A stretch of DNA of 64,000 nucleotides from Misgurnus anguillicaudatus (GCF_027580225.2 NC_073358.2:24516501-24580500), one strand, 5' to 3'; shown: positions 23,597 to 34,592, numbered from the stretch's first letter. Program-made: numbers and translations. The notes: generated by a model from the letters alone, not told the origin.

Positions 23597-25275
23597 CTAT
23601 AGTTTCCCCTAACCCTTGGGGTTAGATTTGGCTTTGGGTTAGGATGTCACTTTAACTATTGGTTTTAGGGATGTCCCGATCCGATCACGTGATCGGAAAT
23701 CGGTCCTGATCACGTGGTTTCAGACTTGATCGGAATCGGACGTTACCTCCCGATCAGGACTCAGATACATACACAGGGTTTAAAATCCATCAAGGTCTCG
23801 CTCTGCTCCGTGCCAGTGTATGCGCTGCGCTGGTGCGAGTGAACTGACGAGAAGAGAATAGGCTTGTTCGACTTCATGCGGCGCCAAAAGAACCGGCAGC
23901 CGAACGACGTCAAAGTTCCGCGAGAGCGATTTAAAAACAAACTCCTCGGTATGATTTCGCAGATCACTCTTGCGTTAGTTTGACGTCACCAAGGAACCCA
24001 CGACAAAACCGGGTTTTTACCGCTCATTTAAACGACGCGTTGATCGTTTTTGTCACCATGTGCTCAGACGCAGCTCCGCGTCTCACTCAGAACCTCAAGA
24101 ACGTGCATTCGCACAGGATCATTTGACATTACTGTAGAGATGAGAGATAGAGGGAGAGGTAAGAATAGTCCCCATGTCGAAAAAACTTAATAGAAGTCTA
24201 GAAACAAAGTATTAAAGTATGTATAGCCATGTCACTCATCTCATTACACTAGATAACTGGATACAACTTATTGTATAGTTTAATAAAATAATGTATTTTG
24301 ATATACAAATTAATTACGACCTAACTATAGATATTTTTTAACTAACTGCTGACCAGCTTAGGGAATCTCTATGGCTATTTTATAAGATTTTCTGTTGTTT
24401 TTCTTGTTAATTGAGTCTTTTTGGGTAGCCTATCTTATGCCTAGAATTAGTCAAGGAGGTTGATTCTTATAACCTCCTTAAAAGTTTGATCAATTGTGCA
24501 TAATGACATGTGCAACAAATGCATATAGGGTGTCAGACTCATAGATTTGCATAATTTAAAGTTCAGGTTTTAAAGTTTGGGTCAACCTGTGGCACAGCTT
24601 TAAAACTGAAACTTATACAATCCTACCAGAGGTCCAAAATGTCATTGAAACACACCAGTGGCTTTGCTGTCATCAGGATTAAACATGTTACCCCTCGAAC
24701 CCTCCCTCCCAACAGAGCCTCCCCACAAAACAAATCCCAATTTAACCCCTGTACATATACTAAATATATTCTCATTATTTTTTAACACATCTATATTTAT
24801 GCGCTGGTACAGAGTTAGACTCTTTTGACTCCACATAGAAACAGCAACGCGTGCGGCATGACATAAGGAACATCCTGGTTCTGTTTTTTTCGTTCTTCTT
24901 TATTCTTTTTTATGCATTATAGAAGTATCGGATCGGGACTCAGTATAGGCAGATACTCAAAATCAAATGACTCGGACTCAGACTCGAGGGCAAAAAAACC
25001 TGATCGGGACATCCCTAATTGGTTTATACTATTTTTTCCAGATTTTTAAAGAATTGTCGCCTGACGTTAGGGTTATAGTTGGGTTTGGGCATTTTATGTA
25101 ACAGAAAGTCATTCTAACCCCAAACCCGTGCGACAATGGTAAGAAAATAGGAAAAACAATTGAGTAACCAATACGTGAAACTGACATGGAAAAGAAAGTC
25201 TGTGGTATGGGCAGGGAACTGTGACAATGACATGGATAAATGAGCAAAATATTCTGTGACTATAACATGGAAATT
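23597..25275. repeat. Foldback-family remnant split by a hAT
   Basis: Sequence on both sides of the hAT (23597-23665 and 25026-25275) belongs to one repeat also present at 52.2-54.45 kb. The shared block includes GCGACAATGGTAAGAAAATA and GGTTAGGATGTC. Only part of the family member remains. Confidence 0.55.
23666..25017. mobile_element. hAT non-autonomous element with perfect TSD
   Basis: The termini TAGGGATGTCCCGATC and inverse GATCGGGACATCCCTA are flanked by ATTGGTTT at 23658-23665 and 25018-25025, a perfect 8-bp duplication. The interior (1352 bp) has no long frame or recognisable transposase motif, so it is a deletion derivative. Confidence 0.93.
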
Positions 25276-25291
25276 TATGATATCAGGTTGT

Positions 25292-25709
25292 CCCAATAGA
25301 CCCCTTCACGGTTCACGTCACAGGCAGTTTCCACTGCGCATGTCGGGGTCAGAAAAGTCATTACAGCAGATTGAGTTGCGTATTATTCGGTATCGTCAAA
25401 AATGCCTGCTAACGTTGTGGGCTGTGAAAATCGCACCAGGTCTTCCGTTAAGTTTTCGCGATTCATGCAGAATCTCAATAACCAAAAATACAACATCTGC
25501 GTCTGCAAGCAATTAACGTGCAGACTGGGACAATGCAAAGATCAAAGAGGCTTGTGTTTGTAGTGCTCACTTCATTTGAGGTAAGTCAGCATTTTTCAGC
25601 CGTGTTAGATGAAATTATAAAGCCTAAATGGTATGAACAGTTTGACCCCATGCTGCGCGGGCACCCGATCGTCATTCAATGTTTACAAACCTTGAAGGGG
25701 TCTATTGGG
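25292..25709 (+). mobile_element. Miniature element carrying a THAP-domain relic
   Basis: CCCAATAGACCCCTTCA at the left is exactly inverted at the right (TGAAGGGGTCTATTGGG), enclosing 418 bp. The TSD is unclear. The interior keeps the first coding exon of a THAP protein, so the element looks like a deletion derivative of an autonomous DNA transposon. THAP domains occur in P-like, Kolobok and ISL2EU-type transposons; which of these applies cannot be told here. Confidence 0.8.
25402..25580 (+). pseudogene. Degenerate THAP zinc-finger exon
   Basis: An ATG opens MPANVVGCENRTRSSVKFSR, matching the start of a THAP domain (Met-Pro, Cys, Asn-Arg, Phe-x-Arg). A shifted frame further on reads ADWDNAKIKEACVCSAHF, the C-terminal half with its Cys...Cys-Ser-x-His-Phe signature. 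The frame change between the halves and a TGA right after that motif show decay. The segment ends at a consensus donor (TTTGAG|GTAAGT), as expected for a THAP first exon. THAP domains bind DNA at transposon ends. The rest of the transposase is missing. Confidence 0.7.
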
Positions 25710-25989
25710 TGAGTGAAGAAAAAGACTGGACATAAGTCACAGTATTGGCATAGTACAGATGAGACTCACCTGGAGACTCAAGATCCGAGCTGATGGAAAC
25801 TGCTCTGCTCAGCTTTCACCTGAGAAGCCTAGTGATGAAAGAGTACCAACCCATTCATCTGAGAAGGGAAAGTTGGTATAGGACCCTGACTCACCTGAGA
25901 AGGGAAAAGGGTTCTAAGGCAAGCAGGATGCCTGGCCAGCCACCCGGACTAGACGTTGTCTCCGTGGAGAACATAGGCTGACACTGGCT

Positions 25990-26700
25990 TAACACGGATG
26001 TTGTAAAACTGTGCAAAAGTATTAGGCGTAGCTCAACCCGCAGCTCTACAGATGTCTGCTAGGGTGGCGCCCTGTGCTATTGCCCAAAAGGAGACAGTGC
26101 CTCTGGTGGAGTAAGCTCTCACTCATATGGACACAGCAGATATTGAGATCGGTATGCCAAGAAGATGACATCCATGATCCAGTGCACCAATCTCTGTTTG
26201 GAGACAGGGTTCCCCCTCTGCTGTACACAAAAACAGACAAAAAGCTGGTCAGAAGTTCTAATATTTCGGAGCATATTCCAGATAAAGGTGCAGTGCGCAT
26301 ACTGAACACAACAATGACAGGGTTGGATCTTCTCCTCCAAAGGGGAGTGCTTGCAAGTTCACTACCTGATCCCTAAAGGGAGTGGTGGGAACCTTGGGAA
26401 CATGCCAAGCCAAGGTCTCAGAACAACATGAGAGTCACCCAGCCTAAACTCCAGACACTAAGCGGAGACAGAGAGTGCATGTAGGTCCCCCACCCTCTTA
26501 ATAGAGGTGAGCGCCATCAAGGGGAGCGGTCTTCTTCATGAGATGAGGAAGATCAGCTTTATCTAGGGGCTCAAAATGGGCCCTGTTTAGGCCAGAGAGG
26601 ACCACCAAGAGGTCCCAAGAGGGGATGAGGCTTGCTCTAAGTGTATTTAACCTCCTCACACTCTTTAGGAACCTTTTAATCAGATCATGCTGTCCCAATG
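25990..26700 (-). pseudogene. DIRS tyrosine recombinase relic
   Basis: The minus-strand frame at 26698-26498 reads VRRLNTLRASLIPSWDLLVV, continuing LSGLNRAHFEPLDKADLPHL, a recombinase core region of DIRS elements. A later segment (about 26125-26000) reads RGTVSFWAIAQGATLADICR and then PNTFAQFYNI, matching the C-terminal part around the catalytic region; the FY is a candidate for the nucleophilic tyrosine. An in-frame TGA interrupts this part. These enzymes join circular cDNA to the target by site-specific recombination. Non-functional here. Confidence 0.75.
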
Positions 26701-26829
26701 ATCTACCCTCAAAATGAAGAAAAAAAAGAAAAAGACACCATTTAGTGGAAGGGAGAAGGTCCTGCTTCAGGAGAATTGGCCAGGGATGAGCGGTCGCTAT
26801 AAGCGAGGGCTCCGAGAATCAGTTGGTGA

Positions 26830-27600
26830 GGTGCCACCTCATACCAAAGTCCTCCACGGTATCCCCAAACAGCCCCTCTTGCGAACCTTCTCAGCATCTT
26901 TCATCTGCGTAAGGTTGAGCCAGAGATGTCTCTCTTGGAGCACCATGGCGGACATTGCTCATCCCAGAGTTTGCGTTGTCACCTTTGTCGCCCGGAGGGT
27001 GATGTCAGTGGCAGTGTGGATGTACTTCATCATCTTTGGGTCAGACCTGCCCTCGTGCAGATGTTTAACGTTTTGGCCCGGTAGACCTGCAGGATGCCCA
27101 TAGCATGCAGGGTTGAGTCAGCTTGTCCCCCACCTGTGTAAGCCCTCGACACGAGTGCAGAGGAAAGCTTACAGGCTTTGGAAGGGAGCCTTGTTCGGAC
27201 ATATACCTTAGCTGCCCCACCATCGAAGGAGGTGAGGGCAGCTGAACCCCCAATCTTAGATTGCACAGAGAACGCTGCTTTCCAAGATTTGGTGTGTTCC
27301 TTGTGCATCTTGGGAAAGAATAGCACTGAGGCGGAACGTGGCATAGTGTCACGGCCGCCAACCAGAAACCACTTATTCAGCCGAAAATGCCATCTGACAG
27401 CCGTGAACGCAACATTTTAATAGACATGTCCTCACAATGAGGGCATGTCTCTTCACAAACACCGCATTAGCATGCTGGCGCCCCAGACAGCCGAGACAGC
27501 GATCGTGCCTGTCAGCATGGGAAAGAAACCTGTCACATCCAAGAGCACAGAGGCGAAAAGCCATCTTTTAAAGGACGTTCGCTCTGTGTGGAAATTGCTC
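26830..27600 (-). pseudogene. DIRS gag-like relic
   Basis: Minus-strand frames give a cysteine/histidine segment (SHADRHDRCLGCLGRQHA, about 27520-27465), then TRLPSKACKLSSALVSRAYT (about 27185-27125) and TLHAMGILQVYRAKTLN, ending in KGLFGDTVEDF near 26850. These blocks are the familiar order of the ORF1 product of fish DIRS elements. Several frame changes are needed to read across, so it is a pseudogene. Confidence 0.7.
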
Positions 27601-28129
27601 TTTTAGACAAACTCTAACAAAACTGCTGAAGTGCCCAGTGGATGGTGTTTTCTAGACGAATCTGCTGCCGTGCTGTCATGCCAAAAGTAAAAAAGGCTTC
27701 TTTGCATTTACTGGAAAGAGTCAACCAACGAGCTCCGAAGAACAAAAGCTACTGAATGGTGCACACGTCTCAGTTTTTACACGCAGGCGTGGGCGGAGAC
27801 TGCCATGCAAATGCATCTGCGTAATTTAATTGGTATTTTACACACATGTCAGACCGGATCGGCTCTCAAGAGCACACCCCTACTGTCGTCATTGACACAA
27901 CGGCGAGTGGACGACAGAAAAGGAATTAATTTTGCTCTGCACTTTTGCATTCTTGCTGCTTCCAGCAGTCAGAATGAGCAAATGCTCATCACAATTTAAA
28001 GGTCTCAGTCCAGTACTATGGCTACATCTCTCCGCTGTCAATGATAAGATGGGGCTAGAACTATTTAGTGGCCAACAGCCTCAAAATTTATTCTTTGGAT
28101 AAATTTGCCCTGAAGTCCCCCCCAACTAT

Positions 28130-28243
28130 ATTCACATTCTACAGCCTCCACTCCTGCAGAACCAGAACTTAAACCCCTCCATGCGTCTCACTATGGCTGA
28201 GCATAATTTTAGGCTGACCCACAGACTTTGTTTTTATTGTGCA
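28130..28243 (+). pseudogene. Gypsy gag C-terminal relic
   Basis: The frame reads MAEHNFRLTHRLCFYCA, resembling the lead-in to the CCHC zinc knuckle of Ty3/gypsy Gag (R-L-C-x-Y-C). It is cut by the hAT at 28244 and resumes at 29588-29707, where later parts (SATHKLYHL; NPFISWSKDYS after the second hAT) look like the protease/pre-RT region. Degenerate. Confidence 0.55.
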
Positions 28244-29587
28244 TAGGGCTGCAGCTATCGATTCTTTTTGTAATCGATTAATCTAGCACTGAATCGATCG
28301 ATTAATCGAGTAATCGGATAAAATTTTGTGTGTGTTTTTAAACAACCAAAACAAATAATGCATCACGAAAATGACTTGGCTGTAAAATGTTCAAGCATTT
28401 GGCTTTTATTTCTTAAAAAACCAGAGGTATTTGGCTCCAAACAATAAGCCTATTTATTTCAATTTTACCCATTTATTGTTTATAAGTGCCAGTGCCAACA
28501 ATTAAACACTTTCATTTATTAATATGCACAACAGGTTTCATGCTGTAATCTAGCCCTGACATCAAAGTAAATATCTGGTTTATGTACATTTCTACACCTG
28601 CAGCATTTACCATTAGGTTACTAACATATAATATATCATTTCTGGGGTGAGCCTATTTGCTATGGTAACAACCTGTGTGTGTCCGCGCACGTGACACCTG
28701 TGTTTGTATGTGTGCACGCGTTCTTCTGTGCATGAGGAAGAAGATACCCCAGTCAGACCAGTTGCTTCATTGCAATAGAACGCTGCATTGGGTTTGCATC
28801 ACTTGCATTGCGGTGCATTTTAGGTTAAGAATCCGTTTGAAAAATCACAACATCACGTCCCGGTGAATACAGTGAATGCATGCTGAAATTATTGTTGCGT
28901 GGCTACATAAAAGTTTAAGCATATGTGATGCATTGCGCGATCGGTCTGACTCGCGTGAGAGAGAATAATTTATGCTAAACTCCAATAAGACAGAGATTAT
29001 TATTATTGAACAAAATATGTCAGATTACAAGTTGCCCATATATGATTGCACTGTGGTGCCGTTTTTTGGTACACACACCTGTAAAGTGCATGCGTGTGTG
29101 AAGGGGTTCTATTTAAAGCTATATACTCTCCTGCAATTGAACGTTAATACGTTTACTACTTAAAAACATAAACGCTAAACATCATATCTAGTCAAACCGC
29201 ATAACGACATCGCTACAGATACAGTGTATGGGATTAAAATCAGCGGAAGCTACGTTACCTTGTTTCATCGACGCTTGGTGTAACAGCAGTTGATGTTTTC
29301 GGTTCAGATGCTGAATGTAATGATAATGTAATGATCCCAAACTTTAGACATTCTCTCTCTGCCGTTTATGGACATATTTACTCTCCGCCATCGCGCCAAC
29401 TAAATTCAAAATGTACCACGCGCTATGATGTGCTTCCTGAACATTGAACAATGTTCCGTGTGAATCAGATCTCGGCGCGTGTAGTGCGCGTCATAGGAAT
29501 TTAACGAGGCTTCGAGGCAGAATTTTTGCCTCGAGGGATTTTTTGAATCGAGTAAATCGAGTAACTCGATGAATCGTTTCAGCCCTA
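28244..29587. mobile_element. hAT non-autonomous element with perfect TSD
   Basis: The termini TAGGGCTGCAGCTATCGATT and inverse GAATCGTTTCAGCCCTA have an 8-bp duplication ATTGTGCA at 28236-28243 and 29588-29595. The subterminal regions are rich in repeated ATCGATTAATCGAGTAATCG-type motifs. No transposase is visible. It is inserted in the gypsy gag relic. Confidence 0.93.
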
Positions 29588-29707
29588 ATTGTGCAAGTCA
29601 TTGTTAAGTGCTCCATTCAACCTCCTCAGCCACTCATAAGTTATATCACCTGGTTCTGTAGAGAGTTACTGGCCTATATTTTTAGGCCAACCCTGGTTAC
29701 CCTACAA

Positions 29708-31002
29708 CAGTGGCGAACCGTGAGTACTTCAGCTGGGCCTTCAAAATATGCAATGAAGTGCAAATGCCTCTCCATGCGCAATTACGCATGGCGCAATAAA
29801 TGAAAGTCACAAATTTAATGGATAGGTTCTACTTACTACACCGCCTTAATTCTTAAAAACAGGAAAATGGAGACAAGTGAGCATGGGGGAAAAAACACCA
29901 AAATAAATTGAGAGTAGTTTGTTTTTCATAAATTTTAAAATTCAGAATATAATACTAGGCTATTCGTATTTCGTTAAATCATACAGTGAACGTGTAAAAA
30001 TTCTGAGCACGCAAAGTTAAATTACAGAATAGGCATCGTTTGCCTTTAAATGCAGTTTTAAAGTTTAAAATTACTTTAATCTAACTGATAAACACAAATA
30101 CAGACTCTGCTGCTCTGTAAATTTGCATTTAATTTTTGTTTTTTGTAAATATATATTTAGCTGTAGGATAGCTTGTTAGTCTTTTTTCATAAGGGGAAAT
30201 ATAGCACCCTGCGTTCTCAGTGCACCTCCTTGTGGCTTATAACTGTTATATTTTGCGGGCTCGCAAAATCCCTAGCCCGAGCCCCGGTGAATGTTTTTGC
30301 ATTCTCTGAGATTTAGTTAGGTAATTATATTGTATGTAATTCGGCGTCGCCTGCAGTCATTACTATCCTCAAGTAAAACTGTCAGGAAGTGAAAGTATAA
30401 TTAAACCCATTATTTTTCTCGTGTTCACGTCTGATATGCGCAGCGCAGCTGCACGCGCATCTCTCGGCTGTGCTCTTCACGAGTACCCGCTTAAGTAATT
30501 TCGTTTTTACCTCAGCCCTATCAAACTAGCCACAACGTCAATCACGTTTTCTGCCATTTACCTCAACCACTCTCACCGCAGAGATTCGGGCCATTAGACG
30601 GTCTATGATTAGGACTTCTTCTTCTTTGGTGTTTTACGGCAGCTCGCATCCAGCTTGTTGCATGATTAGGACTTCATGAAGGCTTACAATGCTTTGTTTT
30701 TTACCCGCCCACTTGAAATCAAAGCGTGATTGGTCGATTTGCCCGTCACTCTCCACACCAAAACACATAGCTTGGCCTTCCTTGGGATTCTTGAAGTCCT
30801 AACCAATGAATGAGCCAGTTTACCGGGCCTTAATAGAGACAGACGATTCTGATTGGATATGAAATTAAATATAAATTTAAACATGTAAAAACATATTTTT
30901 ATTGAATACTTTATTATTTATTAGTATTATTATAAAAAATATTTTTATTAATTTTTTTAGACCTTCTCTGAAGGCGTAGAAGGCCCTGAAGGTTCCCCAC
31001 TG
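29708..31002. mobile_element. hAT non-autonomous element with perfect TSD
   Basis: The termini CAGTGGCGAACC and inverse GGTTCCCCACTG are flanked by CCCTACAA at 29700-29707 and 31003-31010. It was inserted in the gypsy relic after the first hAT site. A 43-bp retroposed fragment lies inside at 30619-30661. Confidence 0.92.
30619..30661 (-). mobile_element. 43-bp retroposed LINE 3' tail with 14-bp TSD
   Basis: A perfect 14-bp direct repeat ATGATTAGGACTTC (30605-30618 and 30662-30675) flanks 43 bp that read, on the minus strand, as the very end of a LINE with a GAAGAA tail. This is the hallmark of target-primed reverse transcription with extreme 5' truncation. Confidence 0.75.
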
Positions 31003-31115
31003 CCCTACAAAACCCATTCATCTCCTGGTCTAAAGACTACTCACCTTTCCTCATCCCAGCCACTCTCTACCAGCTCTGAGGTTCTAAGATCTTTATGATG
31101 ATGGTGCTCCCCAGT

Positions 31116-31500
31116 GATTATAACCTTATTCGAATACAATAGGGGGACTCAAGGAAAACAGCTTTTATTACTTCTACCGGTCACTGAAAATCATGTGTCA
31201 TGCCATATGGTCTAATAAATACCCCATATTACAGGTGTTTATCATTGGAGTGGCCCTAGAAGTATATTAATTGTGACTTTCTGGCATGACATCCTGGTGT
31301 ACTCCTCAGAAATTGCCAACATGTCTCAGAGGTCCTACAGAAACAATGTGAGTACAATCTCCAAAAATGTGATCGGAAAGAACATTACCTTTAATCTCTA
31401 TAAACATTTTATTAAGAACTATAGCTTAATGACCTCACCACTTATCTCTCTACTCAAGGGAAAGCCCAATTCTCTGGGCGCTGGCCACCCTGAGACCAAA
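31116..31500 (+). pseudogene. Gypsy reverse-transcriptase relic
   Basis: The reading begins DYNLIRIQ and continues GDSRKTAFITSTGH, with in-frame TAG and TGA. It then reads VMPYGLINTP and, after frame changes, TFWHDILVYSSE. This is the RT palm region. The catalytic Y-x-D-D box has become FWHD, so the active site is lost. Next comes a block (FYKHFIKNYSLMTSPLISLL) matching the RT-RNase H connection. No activity is possible. Confidence 0.75.
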
Positions 31501-31615
31501 GTTGCTTTTCCATTGTTTAGATCAGTACCATGCAGCTTGACTCGTTTTGCCTTAGTCGGGCTCAGTTTGCTTTTTCATTAAGTTGAGTACCACTTCGGGG
31601 TGGGTGGGATTATAG
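31500..31615. repeat. Degenerate interspersed repeat (GTACC family)
   Basis: A TTTTCCATTG...AGTACC...GAGTACC segment is similar to pieces at 4660-4785 and 15650-15770. It appears inserted between the RT and integrase parts of the gypsy relic. Confidence 0.35.
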
Positions 31616-31839
31616 GTGTGTTCATATTTTTGTGCTCCCTACTACTGTGAAATCATACAAAACATGGGAGCAACAGATTTTAGTTTAATTAATATATATA
31701 TATAATAACAATATCTTAAGTTTCACCTGCTGCTGGTGGAGGCTCTAACTCATAAAACGCATCTGTGGGTCATATTTGGGTTGAAGGATAAGTTGGTGAG
31801 TACGCACAAAACTCTCTCTAAAAATCTGTCACAGGATTA

Positions 31840-32050
31840 CCATCATTATAGTCTTTGCCTTCCAGCCTTCCATGCATTTCCATGGCCTGGGGAGCCATCA
31901 GAAGTACCATCTGTCAACCATGGTTTCCAGGAGAGCGAGAGGGTCTGAGATGCAGGTCATCTGTAAAAAGACTCTTGCTGATGCACAGAGGATCCATCTT
32001 CAAGTCTAGGCTGAATGGCTGGCTTTTTTTGAAGCACATTTGACTGTGCC
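31840..32050 (+). pseudogene. Gypsy integrase C-terminal relic
   Basis: The frame reads FPWPGEPSEVPSVNHGFQES and then ERV, the conserved block after the integrase core in fish Ty3/gypsy elements. A frame change leads to KTLADAQR, matching the next block. The catalytic DDE core itself is not preserved in the window. Confidence 0.65.
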
Positions 32051-32060
32051 GGCCCTGCAC

Positions 32061-33115
32061 ACTATCTGCTGTTGTTTGCAGGTTAAAAAGTGAAGGATTT
32101 CTTTAGTTTAGCCTCAATACTGAATAGTAGTTGTGCAATAAATGCACTTACCAATGAGGAGACAATCCTAAACTGTGCTTCTTCAGTATGCCATCAGAGA
32201 TGAAAAACCCAGGAAAGAGGAATTTGTGAATTTTGTGTCATAAGCGTATGTGCCTCTGTTCCCAGTGAGGGGAAACAATGGCAGCCATAAATATACACTC
32301 ATATTTACAGTGACCACTTCATCAAAGGTAACCTAATGTATATGACTTTTTAGCAAAAAATCATAATGTAATGACCGTACCTCTAATTGTTGTCGCTATA
32401 CGATTAGTTACACTAACTGCTAAAATTAGCTAAAAAGTTGTCATGTGAAAATGCAATGTTTGCAAATCCTTTTGCACCTTTATTAGATCATTTGTGATCC
32501 ATGCTGGCAAAATTAGTTGTAATGCGTACTGTCTAACTTTGAGCTACAGGCAAAAGATAGTATAAATATAGATTTTGGTAGAAATGTAGGTTTTCATAAA
32601 AATAAGTACATTACGCCCTCATCTACCGACCTCAATGCTCTAAATAGTCATTAAACATCTAATAATCTTTAATTCTAAGTTTTCTGAGAGGTGTACCATC
32701 CTAAATGATTAATCTAATACAAAGATGCGTGCATCCACATGGCAGTCTGACATTATGGTTTCGGTTTTAAAACATGCAGGAATTAGAAAATTAAGTGCAG
32801 GACTTGGTTTATGTTAAAATAGTTATCTGTTATGTCTTAAATGAATGTTTGGTTAACTGTTGGAGAAAAATATCTGATGTGTAACATTATATTAGATCCT
32901 TGCATTACAGTATATCTTAAAGTTGTCTGTCTCAATGTCAATCAGACAATAAAAGAAAGAAAAAAAAACATATATCACTGTAAAAAAAATCCACAGAAAT
33001 TACAGTGTTATTGCAGCTGGGTTGCCGGTAACTTACCGTAGATTTAAATTTATGTTATTTACTGGCAACATTTTGTTTAAAGTTAAATGAACATTAAATA
33101 TTTACAAGTCTTTTT
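32061..33115. other. Non-genic stretch
   Basis: AT-rich. Near 32975-33040 there is a repeat-like segment (TTGCAGCTGGGTTGCCGGTAACTTACCGTA) of a kind common in zebrafish-type MITEs. No exon was recognised. Confidence 0.4.
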
Positions 33116-33264
33116 CTTTACAGAGTAAAACTAAAATAACAGCATCAAACAAAACATTCTGGGAAACAAAATCTGAAGCAAAAAACTGAAAAAGGTTGAT
33201 GATGGTTTCTGGTTCCCAGAATGCTTTGCATGAGGCTGTTATTGTATAGTTTTATTCTGTAAAG
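33116..33264. repeat. Inverted-repeat element of about 150 bp
   Basis: CTTTACAGAGTAAAACTA...ACATTCTGGGAA on the left is inverted as TTCCCAGAATG...TAGTTTTATTCTGTAAAG on the right. Confidence 0.7.
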
Positions 33265-33332
33265 ATAAAGACTTGGAGTCGGGTGCTGTGTATAATTGTA
33301 AGTGCCCAAAACTTGTAGATTTCATTCATATC

Positions 33333-33753
33333 TTAAAGGAGACATATCATGAAAATCTGACTTTTCCAAGTGCTATAATTTGGTCCCCAGTGCTTCTATC
33401 AACCTAGAAAATGTGAACCTACTAACTTCGTTTTGGTAATCCATTCTCTTTAAGCATGTGAAAAAATAGGTCATTAAATTTGACTCCCCTTGTGATGTCA
33501 GATAATATCGCCATTTAATCTGCACTATATCCAACCATGGCACTGCCATTCATTGCAGAGATCAGCTCATTTGCATATAAAAGGACACACCCAAAAACAG
33601 CACATTTTTGCTCACACCTACAAAGTGGCAATTTTAACATGCTTTAATGAATTGTCTGTGTGGTGTTTTGAGCTAAAGCTTCACATATGTACTCTAGGGA
33701 CACCAAAGACTTATTTGATATCTTAAAAAAGTCTTGTGAAATGTCCCCTTTAG
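33333..33753. mobile_element. TTAA-type MITE
   Basis: It starts TTAAAGGAGACATATCATG and ends GAAATGTCCCCTTTAG, an imperfect inverted repeat in which the right TTAA is mutated to TTAG. It has a non-coding interior. Confidence 0.6.
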
Positions 33754-33969
33754 GTTTTCTTCTGTTGAGAGGTAATTTAAATATTCATAGCTTATTCCTG
33801 CCTTTCTATGGAGAGCCCAATGTAAACTGCAGCTATTCTGCCCGCCAACACCCCTGGCTCACTGCAGTAGATGACAAAATGATGTGACTCAAACTTCACT
33901 CCCATTGGTAGTCGCATTGCTAGACACTGGCTGTGTGAAAAGGACTTTACTTTTTTCATCAAGGTTGTT

Positions 33970-34222
33970 TTAAAGGAACAATATGTAAGAAATGTATATT
34001 AATTAATCATAAAATGGCCCTGATATGTCACTAGACATAAAGAAATCATTTTCATTTCAAATACTTATATCACTAACAACAGTGGTCCGGCCAGGATATT
34101 GTCATTTAAAAAGTGGAGTTGCAGCCATCAACTGATGTTTATGTTGTCATGTGGTGTATTGGCCACCAGTTTTGTGATTGCAGTACCAGTTTTGGCCACA
34201 ATCCTACATACTGTTCCTTTAA
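33970..34222 (+). mobile_element. TTAA-flanked MITE, family F copy 1
   Basis: Termini TTAAAGGAACAATATGTAAG and CATACTGTTCCTTTAA. Copies lie at 36777-37062 (plus) and 44815-45100 (minus). The frame starting MELQPSTDVYVV recurs in all three copies, so it belongs to the repeat and is not a gene. Confidence 0.88.
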
Positions 34223-34592
34223 ATGTGGTGTGTGTAAGCATTTTAGCGGCATCTGTTGTGAGATTGTGAATTGCAAACAACAGCCAAACCCCACAATTTC
34301 AAAACGCATATGTTAGCCACCACAGAAAAAACATGTCATCTGAGACAAAGTAGTGACGAAACGCGCTCTGTAGAACAGTTTGTCCGTTTAGGGCTACTGT
34401 AGAAACATGACGCGATGACTTCCATGTAAGGAGACCCGCGGTGTATGTAGATAAAAATGGCTCATTCTAAGGTAATAAAAACAATGCAGTTCATTTAGTA
34501 AGGTCTTTATACATCACTGACAATACAGCCATGTATATCACATTGCATCTCTGTCAAGAGATCCCTATAAAAGTCCCACATTGCACCTTTAA
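34219..34592. mobile_element. TTAA-flanked MITE, family G
   Basis: It begins TTAAATGTGGTGTGTGTAAGC and ends CCCACATTGCACCTTTAA. Its left TTAA (34219-34222) is the right TTAA of the family F copy. A diverged partial copy, inverted, is at about 46070-46190 (matching the GGAGACCC...GTATGTAGATAAAAATGGCTC segment). Confidence 0.65.

Larger units (their letters stand above)
25715..27926 (-). mobile_element. DIRS-type retrotransposon, internally deleted
   Basis: The minus strand carries, in order, a terminal/leader region (27926 down to about 27640), a gag-like region (about 27600-26830), about 100 bp of other sequence, then a tyrosine-recombinase region (about 26700-25990). Vertebrate DIRS elements have the order Gag, RT-RH-methylase, YR, so the polymerase part has been lost near 26720-26820. 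Both coding parts have stops and frameshifts. The left boundary at about 25715 is approximate; it adjoins the THAP miniature element. Confidence 0.75.
27990..32060 (+). mobile_element. Ty3/gypsy retrotransposon relic, interrupted by two hATs
   Basis: Three separated plus-strand segments form one element once the hAT copies at 28244-29587 and 29708-31002 are removed: a gag C-terminal zinc-knuckle region, a reverse-transcriptase part and an integrase C-terminal part. The order (gag, RT, IN) is that of Ty3/gypsy. LTRs were not identified at either end. There are large deletions between RT and IN, and numerous stops. Confidence 0.75.
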
